This document shows positions 16,270-25,893 of a stretch of 64,000 bases of DNA, piece after piece (within the stretch, counting starts at the first letter, position 1; each line of letters opens with the position of its first letter). The DNA comes from an uncultured Duncaniella sp. Lineage in GTDB: Bacteria > Bacteroidota > Bacteroidia > Bacteroidales > Muribaculaceae. The stretch is from assembly GCA_910584825.1 (NCBI GenBank), contig CAJUCI010000008.1, forward strand, positions 42,095 to 106,094, in the 5' to 3' direction. The notes below the pieces were generated by a model. It was not told the origin of the DNA. It worked only from the letters and a program-made list of their open reading frames with translations, and did no database searches. Made by a program: the position numbers and the translations under genes.

Positions 16270-16436
16270 CATCCGTTGCGGTGGGGGCGTGCGGTGAAAA
16301 GGGAACCGGGTGAGAATCCCGGACAGACCCGCTGCTGTAATTCCCATTACAACTCGTCGGTTTCTCAGCCACTGGAGCTATAGCTCACGGGAAGGCAATC
16401 GACGAGGGGATAAGTCAGAAGACCTGCCGGGACGTG
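16270..16436 (+). promoter_or_regulatory. Cobalamin riboswitch
   Basis: The core is recognisable: GGGAACCGGGTGAGAATCCC, then ACAGACCCGCTGCTGTAA, AGCCACTGG (about 16367) and the B12 box AAGTCAGAAGACCTGCC (16412-16428). It lies in the 5' leader of btuB, and adenosylcobalamin would be expected to switch the operon off (established for this class). Boundaries are approximate. Confidence 0.93.
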
Positions 16437-16588
16437 TAGAAGTTTTGAAGTTTTCGGGACATAAAGCGACAAAACAACACCATTCCACCCCCTTTCCGAC
16501 AGGGTCGCCATGTGCCGCAGGCACGGTCGTTGCGGCCTGCAGGTGGAGCGATGAGTTGTTGCGTTGCTGTGAAGCACCGACCAGGATA

Positions 16589-18622
16589 ATGACTCAATCG
16601 CCGATGGAAAATCGCATTCACATATCAGTATTGCTGTTTGCAGCCTCAGCACTGCTCCCCTTGGCGGGGTGGTGCCGCCCCGAGTTGCCCGACAGTGTGA
16701 CTACAGGCACCGAGCAGAGGGTTGACGAGGTGACTGTCACGGCCAAAAGGTCGCCTGTCAGAGTGTCGGCCGGGACACCCGTGCAGTCGCTGAGCGGTCA
16801 GGCCATCGCCGAGCTTGGCATTCAGAACGTGGCCGACGCCGTGCGACGTTTTGCCGGAACCAATGTCAGGGACTACGGAGGCATCGGAGGACTGAAGACC
16901 GTGTCAGTGCGCAATATGGGCGCGGCGCACACGGGAGTGAGCTATGACGGTGCTCCGGTGAGCAACTGTCAGGCCGGGCAGGTGGACATAGGACGTTTCT
17001 CGCTCGATAATGTGTCGATGCTCTCGCTGGCTGTAGGGCAGGAGGAGAATCTGCTTCAGCCCGCACGGCTTTATGCCTCGGCGGCTGTGCTCAACATCGT
17101 GACGAATACCCCGACGTTTGACGCCGGACGCAGCTCGGCTTTCGACGTACAGCTCAAAGGTGGCTCGTTTGGCTACGTAAGCCCCATGCTGAGATGGTGG
17201 CATAGGGTGGGTAGCCGTGTCAGGACATCGCTCGACGGCAGCTTCATGCGTGCCGACGGCAACTACCCCTTCACGCTCGTCAACGGCAAACATGTCAGCC
17301 GCGAGCGTCGCTCCAACTCGGCCATCGACTCATGGCACGGCGAGGCCAACGTGTATTATGACATGCCCGGAGGAGGCGACATGCAGGTCAAGGGCTACTA
17401 CTATTATTCCAAGCGCGGTCTGCCGGGAGCCGTGACGCTCTACAATCCCATTTCCACCGAGACACTTTGGGACAGGAACGGTTTCGTGCAGGTGAAATAC
17501 AACAAGGAGCTCACACCCAAATGGCAGTTTCAGGCATTGGGCAAATACAATTACGGCTGGAACCGCGACCGCGAGCTGGGCAACCAGTTTGCCGGAGGCG
17601 TATATCAGGCCGAGCACACTCAGCATGAGTATTATCTTTCGGCGACAGCCGAGTATCGCCCTGTGGCCGGACTGTCGGTGGCTCTTGCTCAGGACTGGAT
17701 AGTCAACAAGCTCAACAGCACTATGGGCGAATGTCCCTTCCCCACACGCTACACATCGCTCACCGCTCTCAGCGCACGCTGGCGGCGCGGATGGCTCACG
17801 GTCAACGGCACCCTCGTGGGCACATATATAACCGAGAGGGTGAAGGCGGGCAATCCCCCCGAGGATGTCAAGAGACTGTCGCCCGGAGCGTCGGTAAGCG
17901 TTCAGCCGTGGAAGGGGGAGATGCTCTTTTTCCGTGGCGTGTACAAGTCCACATTCCGTACCCCCACGTTCAACGACCTATACTATGACCGCCTGGGCAA
18001 CCGCTCGCTCCGCCCCGAGCGCGCCAACGAGTATGACCTCGGCGTGACTTGGAGCCGGTCGTTCTGCCCCGCGATGGATTATTTTTCCATTACGGTCGAC
18101 GGCTACTTCAACGATGTCAATGACAAGATAGTCGCCTTCCCGACCACCTATGCCTGGAAGATGGCCAACTTCGGCAAGGTGCATGTCAAGGGGCTGGACT
18201 TCACCTTGGCAACAGCCTTCTCCTTGCCCCGAGGCATCAATCTCTCTCTCTCGGCCGCCTATACCTGGCAAAAGGCCATCGACCTGACCGACCCCGACTC
18301 GAAAAACTATAAGGCCCAGTTGCCCTACACCCCTGAGCACAGCGGCAACATGGCCGTCACGGTCAAGACCCCGTGGTGCACGCTCGGCTATTCGCTCGTA
18401 GGTGTGGGCAAACGCTATTTCATAGCCCAGAACATCCCCGTCAACGAGATTGACGGCTATGTCGAGCAGACCCTCACCCTCGGCCACGAGTTCAGGCTGA
18501 GAGGGTGCAGACTGGGACTGCGCGGCGAGCTGATAAATCTTGCCGACAAGCAGTATGACGTCATAAAATACTATCCCATGCCGGGCCGCTCATGGCGCGT
18601 GGTGGCTAACGTGAAATTCTAA
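16589..18622 (+). CDS. btuB: TonB-dependent vitamin B12 receptor
   Basis: An outer-membrane beta-barrel of about 677 residues that imports cobalamin using TonB energy. After a signal peptide it has a TonB-box-like EVTVTAKRS, a plug domain (RRFAGTNVRDYGGIGGLKTVSVRNMG) and a barrel ending in aromatic WRVVANVKF. The start is set at the ATG at 16589 (AGGA just upstream) or the in-frame ATG at 16604 directly before the signal peptide. Longer readings would run into the riboswitch. The specificity call rests on the riboswitch and on the btuG and btuFCD genes that follow. Confidence 0.92.
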   Translation: MTQSPMENRIHISVLLFAASALLPLAGWCRPELPDSVTTGTEQRVDEVTVTAKRSPVRVSAGTPVQSLSGQAIAELGIQNVADAVRRFAGTNVRDYGGIGGLKTVSVRNMGAAHTGVSYDGAPVSNCQAGQVDIGRFSLDNVSMLSLAVGQEENLLQPARLYASAAVLNIVTNTPTFDAGRSSAFDVQLKGGSFGYVSPMLRWWHRVGSRVRTSLDGSFMRADGNYPFTLVNGKHVSRERRSNSAIDSWHGEANVYYDMPGGGDMQVKGYYYYSKRGLPGAVTLYNPISTETLWDRNGFVQVKYNKELTPKWQFQALGKYNYGWNRDRELGNQFAGGVYQAEHTQHEYYLSATAEYRPVAGLSVALAQDWIVNKLNSTMGECPFPTRYTSLTALSARWRRGWLTVNGTLVGTYITERVKAGNPPEDVKRLSPGASVSVQPWKGEMLFFRGVYKSTFRTPTFNDLYYDRLGNRSLRPERANEYDLGVTWSRSFCPAMDYFSITVDGYFNDVNDKIVAFPTTYAWKMANFGKVHVKGLDFTLATAFSLPRGINLSLSAAYTWQKAIDLTDPDSKNYKAQLPYTPEHSGNMAVTVKTPWCTLGYSLVGVGKRYFIAQNIPVNEIDGYVEQTLTLGHEFRLRGCRLGLRGELINLADKQYDVIKYYPMPGRSWRVVANVKF

Positions 18623-18655
18623 TAACCTACACAATATATATAAACGAATTGAATC

Positions 18656-19774
18656 ATGAAAATCAGGAATCTTTTCAACTGGATGTTTGTGCTGGCTGTC
18701 GGCTTCTCGGCAGTGTCATGTAGTGACGACGATGACCCTCAGATTGACGAGCAGGTCCCTAACGACGGTCTGCCCGCCCACAGGATGTTTATTCTCAACG
18801 AGGGTTCGTTCAACCTTAACAACGCCGGTATCAGCTTCTTTGCCCCTGACAACAGCGATGTGGCCGCTATCCCCGACATCTTTTATCAGCAGAACGGTGT
18901 GCGTCTCGGCGACACGGGCCAGGACATCTTAGCCTACGACGGCAATACATATGTCTCGGTCTACGGCTCGAATTATATCGCCAAGCTCAGTGCCGCATGT
19001 GTCGAGGAGTCACGCATCTCGTTTGCAGGTGACGCCGACTTTAACGGAGGCATCCGCTATCTTGCAGCCGAGGACGGATACATCTACGCCTCGTTCCACG
19101 GCAGCATGATTGCAAAAATCAATGCCAAGACTTTCAAGGTCGAGGCTAAACTCCGCACCAACGGCTCAAATCTCGAAGGCGTCGCCATCGAGGGCGACAA
19201 CCTGTACGTGGCAAACTCTTACTCGCAGGTCGACGGTAATTACGTTTATCATAACGAAGTGTTCGTGATTGACCTGGCCACATTTCAGGTCAAGGAGACG
19301 CTTAATGTCGTTACCAACCCCAACGACCTCGTGGAGGCTGACGACAAGGTGTTCCTCATCTCGCACGACTACAGCCGTGAGAGCTATGTGCTCCAGCTTA
19401 TCGACCCCGCCGCCGGAAACAGTGTGAAAGAGCTCGGCTATGCCACCAAGATGGCTGCCGGCGACGGCATACTCTATCTCGTGGACTCACGCACCGACTG
19501 GTCAACATGGGTGACTGTGAACACATTCAGCTCCTACGACATCAAGTCGGGCCGACTAAACAGCACTTCGTTCCTGAAGAACGCACCCGCCGAGCTGGCT
19601 AATGCAAGCATCTATACGATGGCTGTCGACGACGAGTCGGGTGACATATATATCGGTGTCACACACTATTCCGACAGCAACGGCGATATGTACCGCTTCA
19701 AGAAGGATGGAACTTTCGTAGAGAAGTTTGACTGCGGAGGTCAGAATCCAAAGGCTGCGGTTTTCTTTGACTAA
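18656..19774 (+). CDS. btuG: Surface beta-propeller lipoprotein, BtuG-like cobalamin binder
   Basis: A 372-residue lipoprotein (lipobox FSAVSCSDDD, Cys followed by an acidic stretch typical of surface export in Bacteroidetes) with repeated YncE/DUF5074-type propeller blades (for example GYIYASFHGSMIAKINAKTFKV). In Bacteroides, BtuG sits on BtuB and captures cobalamin with extreme affinity. The position directly after btuB and under the riboswitch supports the same role here. Confidence 0.85.
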   Translation: MKIRNLFNWMFVLAVGFSAVSCSDDDDPQIDEQVPNDGLPAHRMFILNEGSFNLNNAGISFFAPDNSDVAAIPDIFYQQNGVRLGDTGQDILAYDGNTYVSVYGSNYIAKLSAACVEESRISFAGDADFNGGIRYLAAEDGYIYASFHGSMIAKINAKTFKVEAKLRTNGSNLEGVAIEGDNLYVANSYSQVDGNYVYHNEVFVIDLATFQVKETLNVVTNPNDLVEADDKVFLISHDYSRESYVLQLIDPAAGNSVKELGYATKMAAGDGILYLVDSRTDWSTWVTVNTFSSYDIKSGRLNSTSFLKNAPAELANASIYTMAVDDESGDIYIGVTHYSDSNGDMYRFKKDGTFVEKFDCGGQNPKAAVFFD

Positions 19775-19788
19775 GCTGCATTTTTTCA

Positions 19789-20928
19789 ATGACAATCAAA
19801 TCTTTTTTCAGTCTATTTCTGCCGATAGTGTTGCCGTTACTTGTGTCATGCAAGGGCGGCAACGCTCTTGTTTCGGCCGGGGAGGGCGACACGCTGCATC
19901 TCACGTATGCCGACAACCTTTCGCTCGTCAGATACCCCGGTTATGTCAAGGCCACGGTGCGCAATCCGTGGGACACGGCGGCGGTGCTGCATACCTATCT
20001 GCTTGTGCCTGACAGCATCGACCTTCCCGCCTCTCTGCCCGAGGGGACGGTGGTGCGCACACCGCTGCGCTCGGCGTTGATATACTCGTCGGTCCACAAC
20101 AGCCTGGTGACGGAGCTTGGGGCGATTGATGCAATCTCAGGCGTGTGCGATGCTCAGTACATACATCAGAAGAGCCTTGCCGACAGGATAGCCGACGGGC
20201 GGGTGGCCGACTGCGGCGTGGGCACTTCGCCCAACATCGAGAGAATCATCAGTCTCAATCCCGACGGCGTGATGCTGTCGCCCTATGAGGACTCGGGGAG
20301 CTACGGCAAACTCGGACAGTTGGGAATCCCCATTATCGAGTGTGCCGACTATATGGAGACCTCCCCCCTGGCCCGTGCGGAGTGGATGAAATTCTACGGC
20401 ATGCTGTTCGGCAAGGAGGATGAGGCAGCCCGCATGTTTGCCGCCACCGAGAGTGAGTACAACCGTCTGAAGCAACTCGTGGCGAATGTAGGTGACAAGC
20501 CGCGAGTGCTGATGGACCGTCTCTATGGTCAGGTATGGTATGTCCCCGCAGCCAATTCCACGATGGGCATATTCATCAAGGACGCGGGTGGCAGGAATCC
20601 GTTTGACACATACGACAGGAGCGGAAGCGTGGGGCTTACGGGCGAACAGGTGCTCTTTACAGCCGGCGATGCCGACATCTGGCTGATACGCTACTCGCAG
20701 GCATCAGACAAGACCATGCGCGAATTGGCCGCCGACAATGCAATATACCCGCAATTCAAAGCGTTTAAGGAAAATAAAGTGTACGGGTGCAATACCTCAC
20801 GTGTGTTTTTTTATGAAGATGTACCTTTTCATCCTCACTGGCTGCTGAGGGATATGATTTCGATATTCCATCCCGAGCTGTCGGCGGTGAGAGGTGAGAA
20901 GAATTATTTCACACATTTTGAGCAGTGA
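19789..20928 (+). CDS. btuF: ABC transporter substrate-binding lipoprotein for cobalamin
   Basis: A 379-residue lipoprotein (lipobox PLLVSCKGG) with the two-lobed Peripla_BP_2 fold of BtuF/FepB proteins (GVCDAQYIH, ISLNPDGVMLSPYED, DRLYGQVWYVPA). It would carry cobalamin across the periplasm to BtuCD. Its stop overlaps the GTG start of btuC by four bases (GTGA), indicating translational coupling. Confidence 0.9.
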   Translation: MTIKSFFSLFLPIVLPLLVSCKGGNALVSAGEGDTLHLTYADNLSLVRYPGYVKATVRNPWDTAAVLHTYLLVPDSIDLPASLPEGTVVRTPLRSALIYSSVHNSLVTELGAIDAISGVCDAQYIHQKSLADRIADGRVADCGVGTSPNIERIISLNPDGVMLSPYEDSGSYGKLGQLGIPIIECADYMETSPLARAEWMKFYGMLFGKEDEAARMFAATESEYNRLKQLVANVGDKPRVLMDRLYGQVWYVPAANSTMGIFIKDAGGRNPFDTYDRSGSVGLTGEQVLFTAGDADIWLIRYSQASDKTMRELAADNAIYPQFKAFKENKVYGCNTSRVFFYEDVPFHPHWLLRDMISIFHPELSAVRGEKNYFTHFEQ

Positions 20929-21920
20929 AATTCTTAGGAGTGACATTCCTGATAGTGACGTTGTTTCTGCTGAACATCTTTTTCGGTTCGGTGGAGATAC
21001 CCGCGTCACAGGTCATCGACATACTCCTCGGCGTGGGTGAGCACGGTGCTGCCGGATTCATAGTGACGGGTAGCCGTCTGCCTATGGCCGTCACCGCTTT
21101 GCTCGCCGGTGCGGGACTTGCCGTGTCGGGCCTGATGTTGCAGACTGCGTTCCGCAATCCTTTGGCCGGGCCGTCGGTGTTGGGTATCAACTCCGGGGCG
21201 AGTCTCGGTGTTGCATTGGTGATGCTGCTGTTTGGCGGCTCGATTTCAGCCGGGGCATATACGTTGGGTGGATACGCCGCCGTGATGGTGGGCGCGTTTG
21301 CCGGTAGCATCATGATTATGGGATTGCTGCTGTTCCTGTCCACGGCGTTGAAAAACACTCTGATGCTTCTAATCACAGGCATAATGATTGGCTACCTTAC
21401 ATCGTCGGTCATTATGCTGCTCAACTTTATGTCGACAGCCGAGGGGGTGCAGAGTTACGTAATGTGGGGAATGAGCAGTTTCAACGGCGTGTCGTTGCAG
21501 CAACTGCCACTGTTCTCCTCGGTCACTGTGGCCGGACTCCTGCTGTCGCTTTTGCTGATGAAGCCCCTTAACCTGCTCCTGCTTGGCGACAGCTATGCGC
21601 AGAATCTCGGCGTGGACCTGCGCCGTGTGCGTAATCTGCTGTTGCTTGCCACAGGCGTTCTGACGGCTGTGATTACGGCCTATTGCGGGCCGGTGGCTTT
21701 CATAGGATTGTCGGTCCCGCACATAGCGCGTCTGATATTCCGCACTGACAATCACCGCATACTGATGCCTGGCACTCTCATGACCGGCTCAGCGGTGGCA
21801 TTGGCGTGCAATCTGCTGTGCGTGCTCCCCTCCAACTCGGTCATACCGCTCAATGCCGTTACCCCGTTGATAGGCGCGCCGGTAGTGATATGGGTGCTGT
21901 TTAAACATAGGTCGAGATGA
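20925..21920 (+). CDS. btuC: Cobalamin ABC transporter permease
   Basis: A 331-residue inner-membrane protein of the FecCD/BtuC family with about ten hydrophobic segments, the family GPSVLGINSGASLG signature and the cytoplasmic coupling segment GPVAFIGLSVPHIAR. It starts at a GTG overlapping btuF and ends overlapping btuD (ATGA). Confidence 0.94.
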   Translation: MKFLGVTFLIVTLFLLNIFFGSVEIPASQVIDILLGVGEHGAAGFIVTGSRLPMAVTALLAGAGLAVSGLMLQTAFRNPLAGPSVLGINSGASLGVALVMLLFGGSISAGAYTLGGYAAVMVGAFAGSIMIMGLLLFLSTALKNTLMLLITGIMIGYLTSSVIMLLNFMSTAEGVQSYVMWGMSSFNGVSLQQLPLFSSVTVAGLLLSLLLMKPLNLLLLGDSYAQNLGVDLRRVRNLLLLATGVLTAVITAYCGPVAFIGLSVPHIARLIFRTDNHRILMPGTLMTGSAVALACNLLCVLPSNSVIPLNAVTPLIGAPVVIWVLFKHRSR

Positions 21921-22921
21921 TGATGACGGATAATAAACAACACGACACGATAAGGGTGCGCGACCTTGTGACCGGCTATAAGAATCGGTCGGCAATCACG
22001 AGGGTGTCCGAGCTGTCTGACGCCACACTCAGTGGGGGTGAGCTTACATGCCTGTTAGGCCCTAACGGAGCGGGTAAGTCGACGCTTTTGCGCACTTTGG
22101 CCGCATTTCAGCCTGCGATTGGGGGTAGGATAGAGATAGGGGGAAGGTCGGTTGCAGAGTATTCACGCTCAGAACTGTCGCGGCTCATAGGTGTCGTGCT
22201 GACCGAGCGCGTCAGTCTCGATAATATGACCGTGGATGAGCTTGTAGGGCTTGGCCGAAGCCCTTACACAGGTTTCTGGGGCAGACTGTCAGCCCATGAC
22301 AGCGAGATTGTTGACCATGCTGTCAGGCTCGTGGGGATAGAGCAGCTTCGCAGTCGGCATGTGCACACTCTGAGCGATGGAGAGCGTCAGAAGGTGATGA
22401 TAGCCAAGGCTCTTGCCCAGGAGACGCCGATTATTTTTCTCGATGAGCCGAGTGCATTTCTCGACTACCCGAGCAAGGTTGAGATAATGCAGCTGCTCCA
22501 TCGTCTGGCTCATGAGGAGGGTAAGACGGTGTTTATGTCAACCCACGACCTCGAGCTGGCTCTGCAGATTGCCGATATGATATGGCTCATCGACAAGAGC
22601 CACGGTGTGCGCATCGGCACGCCCGAGGACCTTGCGCTGAGTGGTGAGCTGGGGCTTTATTTCGAGCGTGACGGGGTGGCGTTTGATATGGAGACCGGCC
22701 TGTTCAGGATTGACAACAGTTTTGACGCCCGCATCCGTATCGTCGGACACGGCCCGCGCAGGAATATGGTGCGCAAGGCTCTCGCACGTTGTGGAGTGTA
22801 TGCCGGAGAGGATGCCGTGTCAGAGCATCTTATTGAGGTCACGGACTCGGTCTACACGCTCGACGGTCACGAGTACGACACGATAGCCGCCCTGCTCACA
22901 GCCGTGGCCGCAATCAGATAG
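21917..22921 (+). CDS. btuD: Cobalamin ABC transporter ATPase
   Basis: A 334-residue ABC ATPase with Walker A GPNGAGKST, signature LSDGERQKV (Asp in place of the common Gly), Walker B PIIFLDEPSAFLDY and switch His in STHDLEL. A C-terminal extension of about 70 residues follows the ATPase core. It is the last gene of the riboswitch operon. The first of three tandem ATG codons overlaps the btuC stop. Confidence 0.93.
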   Translation: MMMTDNKQHDTIRVRDLVTGYKNRSAITRVSELSDATLSGGELTCLLGPNGAGKSTLLRTLAAFQPAIGGRIEIGGRSVAEYSRSELSRLIGVVLTERVSLDNMTVDELVGLGRSPYTGFWGRLSAHDSEIVDHAVRLVGIEQLRSRHVHTLSDGERQKVMIAKALAQETPIIFLDEPSAFLDYPSKVEIMQLLHRLAHEEGKTVFMSTHDLELALQIADMIWLIDKSHGVRIGTPEDLALSGELGLYFERDGVAFDMETGLFRIDNSFDARIRIVGHGPRRNMVRKALARCGVYAGEDAVSEHLIEVTDSVYTLDGHEYDTIAALLTAVAAIR

Positions 22922-23001
22922 AGCATAAATGGACAGGGCGTTTATTGGAATTTAGCACTTATTCCGTCTATTCAGATTTGGTATCTGCTCAGACTTGATA
23001 A

Positions 23002-25881
23002 TCATTCTGATTTGGCCGCGTTCATCTGCTCCCTGATGAAGGGGGCAGTGGGTGAGTCAGTCTTTGCTATTTGGGCGGGAGTGCCTGTGACGAGGATATG
23101 TCCGCCGTTCTTTCCTCCGCCCGGGCCCATGTCAATCACATGGTCGGCCGCGCATATCACGTCAACGTTATGCTCGATGACGAGCACGGTGTTCCCCTTG
23201 TCTACGAGACGGTTGAGCACCCCGAGCAGCACACGGATGTCGTCGAAGTGCAGGCCGGTGGTAGGCTCGTCGAGTATGAAGAGAGTGTTGCCCGTATCGC
23301 GGCGCGAGAGCTCTGCTGCGAGCTTTACGCGCTGGTTCTCACCGCCCGAGAGGGTTGATGACGGCTGGCCGAGCTTGATATAGCCGAGGCCGATGTCCTG
23401 GAGCACCTTGATTTTGCCGAGTATCGAGGGGATGTTCTGAAAGAACTCCACAGCCTGATTGATGGTCATGTCGAGGACATCGGCAATGGATTTGCCCTTG
23501 TAGCGCACTTCGAGCGTCTCGCGGTTGTATCGTTTGCCGCCGCAAGTCTCGCACGGCACGAGCACATCGGGCAGGAAGTTCATCTCTATGGTCTTGTAGC
23601 CGTTGCCCATACATGTCTCGCACCGTCCGCCCGCCACGTTGAACGAGAATCGCCCCGGACGGTAGCCGCGTATCTTGGCCTCGGAGAGTGATGCGAAGAG
23701 GTCGCGTATGGCGGTGAACACGCCCGTATATGTGGCAGGGTTGGAGCGTGGCGACTTGCCGAGCGGCGATTGGTCCACGCGCACGGCCTTGTCGATATTC
23801 TCTATCCCCTCGATTGAGTCGTAGGGGAGCGGCGGTGTGAGCGAACGGTAGAGTTTTTGGCTGAGTATGGGCTGCAGAGTGGCGTTGACAAGCGTTGACT
23901 TGCCACTGCCCGACACGCCCGACACGCACACCAGCTTGCCCAACGGCAGAGTCAGCGTGACGTCCTGCAGATTGTTGCCCTTGGCTCCGCGCAGCACTAT
24001 TTTCTTGCCGTTGCCCTTGCGGGGCTTGGTGTTGAACGGCAGGGTCATCGCTCCGTTGAGATACTGAGCCGTGAGGGTCGATGTGGCGAGCATTTCGGCC
24101 GGTGTGCCCGAGAACACCACTTCGCCACCCTTGCGTCCTGCCTTGGGGCCGATGTCCACTATATGGTCGGCCTCAAGCATGATGTCCTTGTCATGCTCAA
24201 CCACGAGTATGGAGTTGGATGCGTCGCGCAGACTCTTGAGCGAGTCAATGAGGCGGCGGTTGTCGCGCTGGTGCAGACCGATTGAAGGCTCGTCGAGTAT
24301 GTACAGCACATTGACCAGCTGACTGCCGAGCTGTGTGGCCAGGCGTATGCGCTGGCTCTCGCCGCCCGAGAGTGTGGCCGACGGGCGCGACAGCTGCAGA
24401 TAGTCGAGGCCCACGTTGATGAGAAATTTCAGTCGGCTGCGCACCTCCTTCATGATTTCGGTGGCTATGACGCGCGACGTCGGGGGCAGACGGTCTTCGA
24501 GCCCCTGTGTCCATTCGTACAGTTCGGCTATGTCCATGCGGCACAGCTCGGCGATGTTTTTGCCGTCTACGAAGAAGTGCAGGGCCTCTTTGTTGAGGCG
24601 GTCGCCGTTACATTCGGGGCACACGCCGCGTGTGAAGAAGCCCTCGCTCCAACGTTTTGCGGCGGCTGTGGCCTCCTCGCTCTGCTGCATCTCTATATAT
24701 TTCACCAGACCGTCATAACTCTGGAAGAAGTTGTGGGTGGCCATTGTGTCGTTGTCTATAACGAGGCGTTCGGTCGTGCCGTTGAGTATGTCGCTGACAG
24801 CCTCCTCGCTCAGGTCGCGGATAGGGGTCTTGATGGTGTGGCCATACTTTTTGCATATGGCGTCAATCTGCCAGAATATCATTGAGTTGCGATACTTACC
24901 AAGCGGCACTATGCCACCCTGGTGGATTGACAGCGAGTCATCCGGAATAATCTTCTCACGGTCAATGATATTGACATATCCGAGTCCCTTGCAGCAGGGG
25001 CATGCGCCGAGCGGCGAGTTGAACGAGAAGTTATGCGGAGCCGGCTCGCGGTATGAAAGGCCCCCGGCGGGGTCCATGAGCGTCTGCGAGAAGTATGAAG
25101 CCTTGTCGGCATCCACGTCATAGACCATCACCTGCTTGTCGCCCTGATGGAGCGCGTCGGTGACAGTGGCCTCAAGGCGTGTGAGGTCTTTGGGCGAGAC
25201 TTTCAGGCGGTCGATTACAAGCTCGATGTCATGGTTGCGGTAGCGGTCCACCTTCATGCCGAGCGTAAGCTCGCGCAACTGGCCGTCCACGCGGGCTGTG
25301 AGGAATCCCTTCTTGCGCATCTGCTCGAAGAGTTCCTTGTAGTGGCCCTTGCGGTTGCGCACCACAGGGGCGAGTATGTAGACCTTCTTTCCGTCATATC
25401 GGCTGAGGATAAGGTTGACAATCTGCTCACGCGTGTACTTCACCATCGGTTCGCCCGTGATGTAGCTGACCGCCGTACCGGCACGTGCGTAGAGCAGTCG
25501 CAGGAAGTCATAGACCTCGGTGACTGTGCCGATGGTCGAGCGCGGGTTACGGTTGATGGTCTTCTGCTCAATGGCAATCACGGGCGATAGGCCGGTGATT
25601 TTGTCCACGTCGGGACGCTCGAGGTTGCCGAGCATATTGCGCGCGTAGGCCGAGAATGTCTCGATATATCTGCGCTGACCCTCGGCATAGATGGTGTCAA
25701 AGGCGAGTGACGACTTGCCGCTTCCGCTCAGGCCGGTCACTACGGTGAGTGTGCCGTGCGGGATGCTGACGTCGATATTTTTTAGGTTATGCACACGTGC
25801 TCCCATCACCTCAAGGGTGGGGGCACTCATGGCTGTCGCTGTCGTTGAAGTATTGTTTGAGATATTATCGGTATTTTTCAT
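23002..25881 (-). CDS. uvrA: Excinuclease ABC subunit A
   Basis: UvrA recognises DNA damage for nucleotide excision repair. The 959-residue protein has two ABC cassettes (Walker A GLSGSGKSS and GVSGSGKST; signatures LSGGESQRI and LSGGENQRV) and zinc-binding cysteines CPCCKGLGY and CETCMGNGY...CETCGGKRY. A Ser/Thr/Asn-rich N-terminus of 17 residues precedes a second possible start (MSAPTLEV). It lies 12 bp after the lytic transglycosylase gene and is probably co-transcribed with it. Confidence 0.97.
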   Translation of the reverse strand: MKNTDNISNNTSTTATAMSAPTLEVMGARVHNLKNIDVSIPHGTLTVVTGLSGSGKSSLAFDTIYAEGQRRYIETFSAYARNMLGNLERPDVDKITGLSPVIAIEQKTINRNPRSTIGTVTEVYDFLRLLYARAGTAVSYITGEPMVKYTREQIVNLILSRYDGKKVYILAPVVRNRKGHYKELFEQMRKKGFLTARVDGQLRELTLGMKVDRYRNHDIELVIDRLKVSPKDLTRLEATVTDALHQGDKQVMVYDVDADKASYFSQTLMDPAGGLSYREPAPHNFSFNSPLGACPCCKGLGYVNIIDREKIIPDDSLSIHQGGIVPLGKYRNSMIFWQIDAICKKYGHTIKTPIRDLSEEAVSDILNGTTERLVIDNDTMATHNFFQSYDGLVKYIEMQQSEEATAAAKRWSEGFFTRGVCPECNGDRLNKEALHFFVDGKNIAELCRMDIAELYEWTQGLEDRLPPTSRVIATEIMKEVRSRLKFLINVGLDYLQLSRPSATLSGGESQRIRLATQLGSQLVNVLYILDEPSIGLHQRDNRRLIDSLKSLRDASNSILVVEHDKDIMLEADHIVDIGPKAGRKGGEVVFSGTPAEMLATSTLTAQYLNGAMTLPFNTKPRKGNGKKIVLRGAKGNNLQDVTLTLPLGKLVCVSGVSGSGKSTLVNATLQPILSQKLYRSLTPPLPYDSIEGIENIDKAVRVDQSPLGKSPRSNPATYTGVFTAIRDLFASLSEAKIRGYRPGRFSFNVAGGRCETCMGNGYKTIEMNFLPDVLVPCETCGGKRYNRETLEVRYKGKSIADVLDMTINQAVEFFQNIPSILGKIKVLQDIGLGYIKLGQPSSTLSGGENQRVKLAAELSRRDTGNTLFILDEPTTGLHFDDIRVLLGVLNRLVDKGNTVLVIEHNVDVICAADHVIDMGPGGGKNGGHILVTGTPAQIAKTDSPTAPFIREQMNAAKSE

Positions 25882-25893
25882 TGCATGAGATGA

